Source of the DNA: Glycomyces sp. NRRL B-16210
GTDB taxonomy: Bacteria; Actinomycetota; Actinomycetes; Mycobacteriales; Micromonosporaceae
Direction: 5' to 3'
Assembly: GCF_000719515.1 (NCBI RefSeq)
Contig: NZ_JOGR01000001.1
Coordinates: 496,001-560,000 of the forward strand
Length of the DNA stretch: 64,000 bases
The notes beneath the pieces are model-generated. The model did no database searches, was not told the DNA's origin, and saw only the letters and a list, made by a program, of their open reading frames with translations. Each line of letters opens with the position of its first letter. The first letter of the stretch is position 1. Below are positions 39,414 through 48,684 of this stretch, one piece after another. Position numbers and translations under genes: made by a program.

Positions 39414-41105
39414 ATGCAGCACCGTCCAACCAGCCGTACCACCCGTCGAAACCCCAGCGGTCGGCTCCCCGGCACCCGACTCGCACAGCGCCTCGCCTGG
39501 TCCGCACTCGCGGCGGCGCTCGTCGGCGTGCTCTGGGCCTCCTCGGCCTCCGCGCACGCCATGGCCACCAGGACCACGCCCGCCTCAGGGGCCGTCCTGG
39601 ACGCCCCTCCGGGCGAGGTCGTCGTCGAGTTCAACGAACCAGTCACCCCCGTAGACGCGGCCACCGGCGTGGTGGCTCCCGATGGTGACCGAGCTGACAC
39701 GGGCGTCGAGCGCAGCGAGGACGGCACCGCCATCACCATCGCCCTCGACAGCGCCCCCACCGCCGACGCCGAAGGCACCTACCTGGTGAGCTACCGGGTC
39801 GTCTCCGACGACGGCCACCCCGTCTCCGGCACCTTCACCTACTCGGTGGGCGCCGAGACCGAGCCGCCGAGCGCCGAGGCGCTCACCGCCGAGACCGACC
39901 CGCTCGTCCAGGCGCTCCTCTACGGCAACCGCTGGTTCGGCTACGGCGCGCTGGCGCTCGCCCTCGGCGCGGGCGTGCTCCTGGTCCTGGGGGCCCGGCC
40001 GCGCGACGCGGTGGCCCGGCTCGTCGCCGTCGGCCTGTCGGTGGTCGCCATGACCGCCGTCCTCGGCCTGCCGCTCCAGGCCGCCTACGAGACCGGCACC
40101 ACCGTCTCCGGGCTCGACGCGGCCGGACTCCAGTCGGTCATGGAGTCCAACATGGGCCTCGCCGCGCTGCTGCGGCTGCTGCTGGTGCTCCTGGCACTGC
40201 CGCTCCTGCGCGTCGCCGTCACCGCGGCCGAGGCGCCCAAGCGGACGCTCGCCGCCGGTCTCGCCGCGGTCGGCCTCGGCCTCGCGGCCACGTGGCCGCT
40301 CGCCGGGCACCCGATGGCGACCGAGCCGAGGATCGTCGCGTTCATCGCCGACGGCGTCCACCTCGTCACCTCCCTGACCTGGGGCGGCGGGGTGCTCGTG
40401 CTCCTGCTGCTGGCGCTGCGCAGAGACGGCGCGATCCCCGACCGCGCGGCCGAGACCTGGGCGGCCCTGGTGCCGTGGCTCGTCGCGAACCTGCTCGTCG
40501 CCGGACTCGCCTCGGCGCTGCTGCACATCGACTCGATCGCCGCGCTCACCGACACCCGATACGGGCGCCTGGTGATCCTCAAGACCGCGATCTTCGTCGT
40601 CCTCGTCGCCGTAGGCCTGTTCACCCGCCGCGCGCTCCTGCGCGGGGCCGAAGGGCGGCGGCGCCTGCGGATCGCCGCCGGCGTCGAGGTCGCCTTCCTC
40701 GCCGTCGTGATGGCCGCGGTCGCGGTCCTCGTGCAGGCCGTGCCGGCCAAGACCGCGCTGCTGGAGACCGAGACGGCCGAGGCCGCCTCCACCGAGACGG
40801 CCACCCTCGTGACCACCGACGTCTACGCCGCGCAGGTCGTGCTCGAACCGGGCCGGCCGGGGCCCAACAGCGTCCGCATCCTCGCCGACGACCTCGCGGG
40901 CGGGCCGTTCGCGGCCGTCGAATGGGAGGCCGAGTACGGGATGGACGGCGAGGAGACCGAGACGCTGCGGCTCATCGAACTGCGCACCGGCATCCTCGCC
41001 GGCGAGGTGAGCCTGCCCGCGGCGGGTCGGTGGGTCTTCACGTTCACGCTGACCGACGCCGAAGGGAACTCCGCGACCGCCGAAGCGGCCGTGGACGTCT
41101 CCTGA
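39414..41105 (+). CDS. CopC-CopD fusion, copper resistance/uptake protein
   Basis: A 563-residue protein. A signal peptide ends at ASSASA and leaves His at the mature N-terminus (HAMATRTTP), a copper ligand of CopC. The CopC beta-barrel runs to about residue 145 (VVEFNEPVTP, SDDGHPVSGTF). A CopD domain with eight membrane segments follows (about 165-430), then an exported beta domain of about 110 residues at the C-terminus (VVLEPGRPGPNSVRI). Such fusions move or buffer copper at the membrane. They would fit the supply of copper to the secreted monooxygenase, but that link is only a guess. Confidence 0.88.
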   Translation: MQHRPTSRTTRRNPSGRLPGTRLAQRLAWSALAAALVGVLWASSASAHAMATRTTPASGAVLDAPPGEVVVEFNEPVTPVDAATGVVAPDGDRADTGVERSEDGTAITIALDSAPTADAEGTYLVSYRVVSDDGHPVSGTFTYSVGAETEPPSAEALTAETDPLVQALLYGNRWFGYGALALALGAGVLLVLGARPRDAVARLVAVGLSVVAMTAVLGLPLQAAYETGTTVSGLDAAGLQSVMESNMGLAALLRLLLVLLALPLLRVAVTAAEAPKRTLAAGLAAVGLGLAATWPLAGHPMATEPRIVAFIADGVHLVTSLTWGGGVLVLLLLALRRDGAIPDRAAETWAALVPWLVANLLVAGLASALLHIDSIAALTDTRYGRLVILKTAIFVVLVAVGLFTRRALLRGAEGRRRLRIAAGVEVAFLAVVMAAVAVLVQAVPAKTALLETETAEAASTETATLVTTDVYAAQVVLEPGRPGPNSVRILADDLAGGPFAAVEWEAEYGMDGEETETLRLIELRTGILAGEVSLPAAGRWVFTFTLTDAEGNSATAEAAVDVS

Positions 41106-41109
41106 GGCG

Positions 41110-41967
41110 TCACCAGCGGCCGAAGGCCGCCTCGGTGTTCGCCCACAGCCGCTCGCACCACGACTCCAGGTCCCGGCCGAGGTGCTCGGCGAGGAAGCGG
41201 GCCGTGTAGTTCGTCAGCGCCGGGTGGTTGCGGTACCCGCGCACCGGGACCGGGGCCATGAACGGCGCGTCGGTCTCGACGAGCACCAGCTCGGGCGGGG
41301 CCACGGCGGCCGCGTCGCGCAGCCGCTGTGCGTTCTTGAACGACACGTTCCCCGCGAAGCTCATGAAGAACCCGCGCCGCGCGCACTCCTTCGCGAACGC
41401 GAAGTCCCCCGAGAAGCAGTGCAGGACCACGCGGTCGGGCGCGCCGTCGGCGTCCAGGACCGCCAGGACGTCCTCGTGCGCGTCCCGGTCGTGGATGACG
41501 AGGGCCTTGCCGCGCTCCTTCGCGATCGCGACGTGCGCCCGGAAGGACCGCCGCTGCGCCTCCCGGCCGTCCTCGTCGGTGCGGAAGTAGTCCAGGCCGG
41601 TCTCGCCCAGGGCCGCCACGCGCGGCAGCGCCGCGACCGCGTCGATCGCCGCGAGCGCGGCGTCCAGGTCGGCCAGCCGCGGCGCCTCGTTCGGGTGCAG
41701 CGCGGCCGCGGCCAGGACCCGGGCGTCGGCCCCCGCGAGCTCGGCGGCCCACCGGGAGGAGTCCACGTCGGTGCCGACCTGCACCACCCGCGCGACCCCG
41801 ACCGACTCGGCCTCGTCGAGGCGGGCGCGCACCTCGGGCGCGTCCGCCTCAGGTACCGGGACCTCCTCCTCGGCGCCGAAGGTGTCGACCAGGTCGAGGT
41901 GGGTGTGGCTGTCGGCGACGGGGAACGGCAGCGGCTCGGGCAGCGGCGCGGGTTCGGATCGGTACAC
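41110..41967 (-). CDS. tatD: TatD family metal-dependent hydrolase
   Basis: A 285-residue TIM-barrel DNase-like enzyme. Metal and catalytic motifs are all present: DSHTHLD, ALHPNEAP, ALGETGLDYF, VIHDRDAH, VLHCFSGD and LVETDAPFMAP. TatD proteins act in DNA repair and 3'-5' exonuclease activity. In actinobacteria tatD normally lies next to metG. Here an unknown gene on the other strand (42248-43369) separates them. GTG start. Confidence 0.92.
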   Translation of the reverse strand: MYRSEPAPLPEPLPFPVADSHTHLDLVDTFGAEEEVPVPEADAPEVRARLDEAESVGVARVVQVGTDVDSSRWAAELAGADARVLAAAALHPNEAPRLADLDAALAAIDAVAALPRVAALGETGLDYFRTDEDGREAQRRSFRAHVAIAKERGKALVIHDRDAHEDVLAVLDADGAPDRVVLHCFSGDFAFAKECARRGFFMSFAGNVSFKNAQRLRDAAAVAPPELVLVETDAPFMAPVPVRGYRNHPALTNYTARFLAEHLGRDLESWCERLWANTEAAFGRW

Positions 41968-42247
41968 GCCTCAACGATGCCACGGGCGGGCCCCGGGCCC
42001 GAACCGGCCGGTACCCGTGCCGCTTGTGGATCAGCGGATATCGATGCGGCCGGCCCGCGCTCCCGAGCCGCACGGGGCGAAACGGACCCGCCGTAACATC
42101 TATTTCATTTTCCGGACATCTGGGCCTGACAGCCGGAGCCTACGTTGGCGAGCAGCCGAATCACCGCCTGTGCACACCGACGCCTCCCGGCGAACTCACC
42201 TTCCGGCGACATCGCAGTCGCACCGCGCATGACGAATCGAGCCGCAC

Positions 42248-43369
42248 ATGACCCGCGACCTCGCGTCCCGCCGCAACCGCGCCGCAGCGCTCCAGCAACG
42301 CCGCCCCGCCGTCCCGGTCGACCTGACGCAGCCACTCCAGATCGTCACCGTCGAATGGCAGGGCGAGAAGTACCCCGGCGCGCCCTTCGCCGAGGGCGCC
42401 GCATGGGAGCTCTTCTCCGCCCTCCCGCGCCCCGACTTCCTGTCCAACACCAGGCCCGGCAGCGAATACCCGTACCGGCGGTTCGTGCACGCCGGGGAGG
42501 TCCTGCGCGACGGCGTGCCCGTGGCCGTGGCCGACGACCGGTCCCTGACCGTCCCGCTCGGGCCCGGCCTCGACCTCGAATACGTCCGGCGCCTCACCCA
42601 GACCCCGCACCTCGACCCGGCCGCGCGGGTCCTGCTCGACCGCGTCCGCCGCTCCTCGCCGCTCGCCGCCGGGGACGTGCTGGAGCGGCCGGTCACCGCC
42701 GCGCAGATCGTGCGGCTGCTGGAGACCGCCGCCGTCCCCGGCGGGTTCTGCTACCGCCGCAGGGACACCGCGCACCTGCGCACCCCCGCGACGCGCTCGG
42801 CGCTCGGCGGCGAGACCGAACCGGGGGACCAGTGGGCGTTCGCGCTGCGCTGGCCCGCGCTCGACCCCGAGGACTACCACGCGCCGGTCGCGCCCGACTA
42901 CGAAGGCCTGACGGCGATGCCCTCCTCGGACCGGCGCGGGATGCCCGTGCTCGGCACCGGGTTCGCGATCTCGAACGCGCACCTGCTGCCCGAACACGTC
43001 ACCGCCGACCTGACCGACCTGCCGCTGCCGGAGGGCGCGAAGCTCATCGGCTACACGACGAACGGCACCGAATGCGAGCTGTTCGTCTACACCGACCGGC
43101 AGTGGACGCCGCTCGCGCCGGAGGGCACGGTGGACCTGCCGGGCGTGGAACTCGGCCGCGTCCACCAGGTGCGCCGGGTCCTGCGCGAGGCCACGCGGGT
43201 GATGTGGAAGGGCGTGACCGGCTCGCTCGTGGACGCCGACGAGGACTGGGCGAGGTTCCGCCTCTCGCGCCCGAGCCCGGAGGTGCTCTCCCGGACCGGG
43301 GCCGAGGCGGTGCGACGGGGCGTCTACGAGAAATGGGTCTCCCGAGCCGAGATCGTCTCCGCCATCTGA
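42248..43369 (+). CDS. Protein of unknown function between tatD and metG
   Basis: A 373-residue soluble protein without signal peptide or membrane helix. Its third-position GC and length without stops indicate a real gene. Recognisable but unassigned segments are EWQGEKYPGAPFAEGAAWELF, DQWAFALRWPALDPEDYHAPVAPDYEG and a C-terminal part RATRVMWKG-like with KWVSRAEIVSAI. No family is recalled. No ribosome binding site precedes the ATG, so the message may be leaderless. The 280 bases upstream show no clear promoter. Confidence 0.7.
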   Translation: MTRDLASRRNRAAALQQRRPAVPVDLTQPLQIVTVEWQGEKYPGAPFAEGAAWELFSALPRPDFLSNTRPGSEYPYRRFVHAGEVLRDGVPVAVADDRSLTVPLGPGLDLEYVRRLTQTPHLDPAARVLLDRVRRSSPLAAGDVLERPVTAAQIVRLLETAAVPGGFCYRRRDTAHLRTPATRSALGGETEPGDQWAFALRWPALDPEDYHAPVAPDYEGLTAMPSSDRRGMPVLGTGFAISNAHLLPEHVTADLTDLPLPEGAKLIGYTTNGTECELFVYTDRQWTPLAPEGTVDLPGVELGRVHQVRRVLREATRVMWKGVTGSLVDADEDWARFRLSRPSPEVLSRTGAEAVRRGVYEKWVSRAEIVSAI

Positions 43370-43422
43370 AAGCACTGCCGTCCGAAAGCTCTGCCACCTG
43401 AAAGAAGCGTCTTCTGAGGGAA

Positions 43423-43462
43423 GCGGCACCGGCCCGGCGCGAGAGCGCCGGGCCGGTGCCGC
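43423..43462 (+). terminator. Strong terminator of the unknown gene
   Basis: An 18-bp perfect stem (43423-43440 with 43445-43462) and a GAGA loop. Between it and the stop codon lie three near-repeats of CTGAAAG/CCGAAAGC sequence (43368-43405). Confidence 0.85.
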
Positions 43463-43497
43463 GTGTCAGACCTCGCGGCCGAGATCACTCAGAAAAC

Positions 43498-43532
43498 CTC
43501 GTAGGCGGAGCCCGCCGGGCTCCGCCTACGAG
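43498..43532 (-). terminator. Terminator of metG
   Basis: A 16-bp stem (43498-43513 with 43517-43532), followed on the minus strand by TTTT, lies ten bases after the metG stop. It works back to back with the preceding terminator. Confidence 0.85.
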
Positions 43533-43541
43533 ATGCACGCG

Positions 43542-45335
43542 TCAGGAGTTCAGGCGCTCGATCTCCTCTTCCACGATCGTCGGTTCGAGCTTGGTGAAGA
43601 CCGGGACCGGCTTCGCCAGCGGCGTCCCCGGCTCCAGCGGGACCGACTCCCACTTCGGGACGTCGGAGTAGTCGCCGGTGAGGATCGGGTACGGCCCGTC
43701 CGTCGCGCCCTCGCCCTCGTCGAGGTCGGCGACCTCCTCGATGCGCGGCATCGGCGCGAACACGCCCTCGCCGCCGAGCAGCTCGTGCACCTTCTGCGAG
43801 GAGTGCGGCAGGAACGGGCTCATGATCGTCTTCAGGTCCGAGACGGCCTGGAGGACCGTGTGCAGCACCGTGCCCTGGCGCTTGGGGTCCTCCTTCATCT
43901 TCCACGGCGCGGTGTCGGCCAGGTACTTGTTCGCCGCGGCCACCGTCTTCATCGCCTCGCCGATCGCCGCGCGCACCTTGTTCTGCCCGATGAGGCCGCC
44001 GACCGCGTCGAACGCCCCCGCCGTGGCCGCCAGGAGCTCCCGGTCGACCTCCTCGAGCTCGCCCGGCTCGGGCACGGCTCCGAAGTTCTTCGCGGCCATC
44101 GCGACCGACCGGTTCACCAGGTTCCCCCAGCCGGCCACCAGCTCGTCGTTGTTGCGGCGCAGGAACTCCGCCCACGTGAAGTCCGAGTCCTGGTTCTCCG
44201 GGCCCGCCGCGCAGATGTAGTAGCGCAGCGCGTCCGGCGAGTACCGCTCCAGGAAGTCGCGCACGTAGATGACCACGCGCCGCGAGGAGGAGAACTGCTT
44301 GCCCTCCATCGTCAGGAACTCCGAGGACACCACCTCGGTCGGCAGGTTCAGCTTCCCGAGCGCGCCCGGTTCGCCGCCGCCGGCGCCCTCGCCGTTCGCG
44401 CCCAGCAGCATCGCCGGCCAGATCTCGGAGTGGAAGACGATGTTGTCCTTGCCCATGAAGTAGTAGGACACCGCCTCCGGGTCCTGCCACCAGCGCTTCC
44501 ACGCGTCCGCGTCGCCCGAGCGCCGCGCCCACTCGATCGTGGCGCTCAGGTAGCCGATCACCGCGTCGAACCACACGTACAGGCGCTTGTCCGGGCGCTC
44601 GACCCAGCCTTCTAGCGGGATCGGCACGCCCCAGTCGAGGTCGCGCGAGATCGGGCGCGGCTGGAGGTCGTCGAGGAGGTTCTTGGTGAACCGCACGACG
44701 TTCGTGCGCCACCCCGTGCGGGTGTCCAGCCACGCGTTCAGCGCGTCGGCGAACGCCGGGAGGTCGAGGAAGAAGTGGTCCTCCTCCACGAACTTCGGCG
44801 TCTCGCCGTTGATCCGCGACTTCGGGTCGATCAGGTCGACCGGGTCGAGCTGGCGCCCGCAGTTGTCGCACTGGTCCCCGCGCGCCGAGTCGAACCCGCA
44901 GTGCGGGCACGTGCCCTCGATGTAGCGGTCCGGCAGCGTCCGGCCCGTCGACGGGCTGATCGCCCCGAGCGTCTTCTTCTGGAGGATGTAGCCGTTGCCG
45001 TAGAGCGTGGAGAACAGCTCCTGCACGGTCTTGTAGTGGTTGCCGGTCGTCGTCCGCGTGAACAGGTCGTACGACAGGCCCAGCGCGTCCAGGTCCTCCA
45101 CGATGATCCGGTTGTACTTCGCCGCCGCCTCGGCCGGGCGCAGCCCCTCCGCGTCCGCCTGCACCAGGATCGGCGTGCCGTGCTCGTCGGTCCCGGAGAC
45201 CATGAGGACGTCGTGACCGCGCATTCGCATGTAGCGGGCGAAGACGTCGGCGGGAACCCCGAATCCCGCCACATGGCCGATGTGGCGAGGGCCGTTGGCG
45301 TAAGGCCAGGCCAGCGCGGTCAGTACATGAGTCAT
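43542..45335 (-). CDS. metG: Methionyl-tRNA synthetase
   Basis: A 597-residue class I aminoacyl-tRNA synthetase. The HIGH motif is HIGH in PRHIGHVAGF. The zinc knuckle region has CPHCG and CDNCG. The KMSKS position reads KQFSSS in MEGKQFSSSRRVVIY, as in streptomycete MetRS. An anticodon-binding helical domain follows from about residue 400. The ATG at 45335 (MTHVLTALAWPYANG) is chosen. MGRMTHV three codons earlier is possible. Confidence 0.95.
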   Translation of the reverse strand: MTHVLTALAWPYANGPRHIGHVAGFGVPADVFARYMRMRGHDVLMVSGTDEHGTPILVQADAEGLRPAEAAAKYNRIIVEDLDALGLSYDLFTRTTTGNHYKTVQELFSTLYGNGYILQKKTLGAISPSTGRTLPDRYIEGTCPHCGFDSARGDQCDNCGRQLDPVDLIDPKSRINGETPKFVEEDHFFLDLPAFADALNAWLDTRTGWRTNVVRFTKNLLDDLQPRPISRDLDWGVPIPLEGWVERPDKRLYVWFDAVIGYLSATIEWARRSGDADAWKRWWQDPEAVSYYFMGKDNIVFHSEIWPAMLLGANGEGAGGGEPGALGKLNLPTEVVSSEFLTMEGKQFSSSRRVVIYVRDFLERYSPDALRYYICAAGPENQDSDFTWAEFLRRNNDELVAGWGNLVNRSVAMAAKNFGAVPEPGELEEVDRELLAATAGAFDAVGGLIGQNKVRAAIGEAMKTVAAANKYLADTAPWKMKEDPKRQGTVLHTVLQAVSDLKTIMSPFLPHSSQKVHELLGGEGVFAPMPRIEEVADLDEGEGATDGPYPILTGDYSDVPKWESVPLEPGTPLAKPVPVFTKLEPTIVEEEIERLNS

Positions 45336-45462
45336 GCGCCCCATGGTATCCGTCCGGATATCGAGACCGGCACGGTCCGAGGGCCGCCGCGCGACCGCGC
45401 CCGACACACTATCCCTGCGCGATTGCGCCCCGCTTCGCCGATTCGGTGATGCAATAACCGGT

Positions 45463-46260
45463 ATGTCTGGAACACACCGCGAGGCCGGCCCCCACTCCCA
45501 GCCCCGTCGCCGCCCCGACGAGGGCGGCGAACCCGCCGAGACGGCCGTGCCCGAGGTCCCCGCCAACATCTACGGCCCCGCCGGCCCGGTCGAGGCCGAC
45601 CCGGACTGGGACCCGTCCCTCCCCGGGGCCGTGCCCCAGCCGCCGCCGAGGGGCGTCGCGCTCTCGCCGCGCGGACCCCTCGGCTCCCAGACCGAGGGCA
45701 TGGCCGCGATCCGCGCCGTGTGGGAACGCGCCGGCGAGTCCGAGTGCCGGCGCCCCGCCCGCCCCGGGCGCGCCCAGTCCCGCCGCGAGCCCAAGCGCCT
45801 CGCCCCGGCCCTGCTCGGCATCCTCGTGTGCGCCTGCCTGCTCATGTTCTTCGCCTGGACCGCCGCGCCCGCCCTGTGGCTCAGCGTCGGCCACGGCCAC
45901 GAGGGCACCGTCGAGGTCCTCTCGTGCCGGGACGGCTTCGCGCCCTCGTGCGACGGGCACTTCACCGCCGAAGGCTGGTCCAAGGACCTCGCCCTCACCG
46001 GCGAGGTCTCCGCCGACGACATCGGCACCGAACTGCCGGCCCGCGCCACCGGCCCCGGCGCCCACAACGCCTACATCGGCGGCAGCGCCGGGCTCCTGCT
46101 GCGGTGGGCCCCAGCCCTGGTGCTGTTCATGGCCGCCGCGTTCGCGCTCGTCGCCGTCTCCGGCGCCTCCAGGCTCTACGAGGGACGCTCGGCCGCGATC
46201 GGCCTGTGCTGGGCCGCCGCCGGCGCCGTCCTCGCCGCCGCGCTCGCCTTCGCCTGGTGA
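45463..46260 (+). CDS. Membrane protein of unknown function with long disordered N-terminus
   Basis: A 265-residue protein. Residues 1-115 are polar and rich in Pro, Gly, Arg and Glu and look disordered. Then follow one membrane helix (ALLGILVCACLLMFFAWTAAP), an outer loop of about 60 residues with two Cys (VLSCRDGFAPSCDGHFTAEGW) and two more helices at the C-terminus. The loop pattern resembles small actinobacterial membrane proteins of unknown role. It is divergent from metG and has no clear ribosome binding site. Confidence 0.72.
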   Translation: MSGTHREAGPHSQPRRRPDEGGEPAETAVPEVPANIYGPAGPVEADPDWDPSLPGAVPQPPPRGVALSPRGPLGSQTEGMAAIRAVWERAGESECRRPARPGRAQSRREPKRLAPALLGILVCACLLMFFAWTAAPALWLSVGHGHEGTVEVLSCRDGFAPSCDGHFTAEGWSKDLALTGEVSADDIGTELPARATGPGAHNAYIGGSAGLLLRWAPALVLFMAAAFALVAVSGASRLYEGRSAAIGLCWAAAGAVLAAALAFAW

Positions 46261-46523
46261 CCTTCCACCGAGGAGCGACGCACCCCCGGTCCGTCCCCGG
46301 CCCGCGCCGCCGGGGCATCGTGGGCACGGGTTTCGCGGGCGCGGAAGCGGCGCCGTCACCGGATCGGCTGTAATCGCCCCCACCCGGCCCGGGCGGCCCC
46401 GCGTCCGCGCCCGGCGGCGTCGTAGAGTAGGTCAGCCCCCCGGACTCCGCCTGACTCGGCGCTACGCCGCGCCCAATAGCAATGACCGTTCATTCCCCGT
46501 TGCGGGGCTTCTCGGGAGACAGC

Positions 46524-48659
46524 GTGAGCTCAACTTCGAAACCGGTGGCGCAGACCTGGTTCGGACCCATCACCGCGGTGCAGCGGCGCGCGATGTTCGC
46601 GCTCCTGCCCGTGGCGGTCGCCTTCGGTCTCGTCGTCGGCCTGGCGTTCCTGCCGATGGCCAGCGGCTTCGGAGGGCTCGCCAAGGTCGGCTCCGAGACG
46701 GTGCTGGAGCTGCCCGACGAACTCGTCCTCCCCCCGGCGCCGGAGTCGTCCACGCTGTACGCCTCCGACGGGACGACCGTCATCGCGACCTTCGGCGACC
46801 AGTACCGCGTCCAGCTCGAGTACGACCAGATCCCCGAGACCACGATCGAGGCGCTCGTCGCCACCGAGGACTCCAACTTCTTCGAGCACAACGGGGTCGA
46901 CCCCGAAGGCGTCATGCGCGCCCTGGTCACCAACATCGCCGACGGCAGCACCTCCGAGGGCGCCTCGACCATCACCATGCAGTACGTGCGCCAGGTGCTC
47001 TCCTACACCGCGACCACCCCGGCCGAGGTCGCGGCGGCCAGCGAGGTCACCATCGACCGCAAGGTCAAGGAGATGGGCTACGCGCTGGCCCTCGAAGAGG
47101 AGATGTCCAAGGAGGACATCCTCACGAACTACCTGAACACGGTGTACTTCGGCAACGGCGCGTACGGGATCGGGGCCGCCGCGCAGGTGTACTTCGGGAA
47201 GGTCCCGGCCGATCTGACGGTGGACGAGTCGGCGATGCTGGTGGGGCTCATCCAGTCCCCGTCGACCTACGACCCGATCAACGGCTCCTCGGAGGCGGCG
47301 AAGGTCCGGCGCGACCACGTCCTCAACCGCATGGTCGCCGTCGGCTACCTCACCTCGGCCGAGGGCCGCGAGGCCAAGTCCGAGGACCTGAACCTCAACC
47401 CGCAGCGGGCGAACAACACCTCCGGCGGCGCGATCGACTCCGACTACGGCTTCTTCGTGGACTACTTCGAGAAGTGGTGGGAGCAGCAGGCGGACTTCGG
47501 CCAGACCGAGGCCGAGCGCACCGCGCGGCTCTTCCGCGGCGGCTACGAGATCGTCTCGACCCTCGACGTGGCGCTCCAGGACGCCGCGCAGGAGGCGGTC
47601 GAGAAGCAGCTGGCGACCGGTTCGGAGTTCGCGCTCGGGTCGGTGGTCGTGGAGCCAGGGACCGGCGCGATCCAGGCCATGGCCGTCAACCGCAACTACT
47701 CCAACGACGTCTCCGGCAACGGCCCCAACACCTCCGGCGACGGCAAGGGCTCCTACCCGAACACCACGAACCCGCTCCTGAGCGGCAACTCGGCGGTGCA
47801 CGGCTACCAGGCGGGCTCCTCGTTCAAGATGTTCACGATGCTCGCGGCGCTCGAAGCGGGGATGCCGCTGGACACCACGATCTACTCGCCGTACCAGTAC
47901 ACGTCCAAGTACGTGGTCGGCGACGGCTCGGCCTCCTGCGGGAACTACTGGTGCCCCAAGAACGCCTCCGCCTCGGCGGTCGGGGACTACAACATGTGGA
48001 CCGGGTTCGGCTCGTCGGTGAACACCTACTTCGTGCAGCTGGCCGAGCGGGTGGGCGTCGAGCACTCGATCGACGTGGCCCAGCGGCTCGGGATCCAGTT
48101 CCGCAACCCCGACGACCTCAACTTCGCGAGCAAGACCCCCGAGACCTACGGCCCGTTCGTCCTCGGCGTCACCCAGACCACGCCGCTGGACATGGCCGCG
48201 GCGTACGCGGCGCTGCCGGCGGACGGGGTCTACTGCAAGCCGAACCCGGCGGTCTCGGCGGTCACCGGCACCGGCGGGCAGATCGCGTTCGAGAGCGAGT
48301 GCAACCAGGCGATCAGCGTCGAGGTCGCCCGCGCGGCGGTGGACGCGGCTCGCTGCCCGACCGGGTACGGCGCGTCCAAGAGCAGCTGCTCGGGGACCGC
48401 CCCGCAGGTCGGCGCGGCCGTCGACGGGCCCGTCGCGGGCAAGACGGGCACGACGGACTCCAACTCCACCAACTGGTTCGTGGGCTTCACCCCGAACGCG
48501 GCGGTGGCCGCGTTCGTCGCCGACCCCGACGGGCCGCAGAACTACGTCGGCAAGTCGAACCTCGGCAAGCCCGCGAACGCGAGCGCGGACATCCTCGCCG
48601 CCCAGTGGGAGCTGAACGGCGAAGGGGACTTCACGCCCCCGACCGAGCTGGTGCACTGA
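46524..48659 (+). CDS. Bifunctional class A penicillin-binding protein
   Basis: A 711-residue peptidoglycan synthase with a short cytosolic tail, one membrane helix (about 20-45), a GT51 glycosyltransferase domain (ATEDSNFFEHNGVDPEG with the catalytic Glu, and ASTITMQYVRQ), and a transpeptidase domain with SSFK, SVN in GFGSSVNTYF, and KTGT. No PASTA repeats follow. GTG at 46524 is chosen because GGGAG lies six bases upstream. An in-frame ATG at 46482 lacks such a site. A -10-like TAGAGT lies at 46423-46428. Confidence 0.92.
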   Translation: MSSTSKPVAQTWFGPITAVQRRAMFALLPVAVAFGLVVGLAFLPMASGFGGLAKVGSETVLELPDELVLPPAPESSTLYASDGTTVIATFGDQYRVQLEYDQIPETTIEALVATEDSNFFEHNGVDPEGVMRALVTNIADGSTSEGASTITMQYVRQVLSYTATTPAEVAAASEVTIDRKVKEMGYALALEEEMSKEDILTNYLNTVYFGNGAYGIGAAAQVYFGKVPADLTVDESAMLVGLIQSPSTYDPINGSSEAAKVRRDHVLNRMVAVGYLTSAEGREAKSEDLNLNPQRANNTSGGAIDSDYGFFVDYFEKWWEQQADFGQTEAERTARLFRGGYEIVSTLDVALQDAAQEAVEKQLATGSEFALGSVVVEPGTGAIQAMAVNRNYSNDVSGNGPNTSGDGKGSYPNTTNPLLSGNSAVHGYQAGSSFKMFTMLAALEAGMPLDTTIYSPYQYTSKYVVGDGSASCGNYWCPKNASASAVGDYNMWTGFGSSVNTYFVQLAERVGVEHSIDVAQRLGIQFRNPDDLNFASKTPETYGPFVLGVTQTTPLDMAAAYAALPADGVYCKPNPAVSAVTGTGGQIAFESECNQAISVEVARAAVDAARCPTGYGASKSSCSGTAPQVGAAVDGPVAGKTGTTDSNSTNWFVGFTPNAAVAAFVADPDGPQNYVGKSNLGKPANASADILAAQWELNGEGDFTPPTELVH

Positions 48660-48684
48660 CCTCGGAGGCTCTAGACTCACCCCG

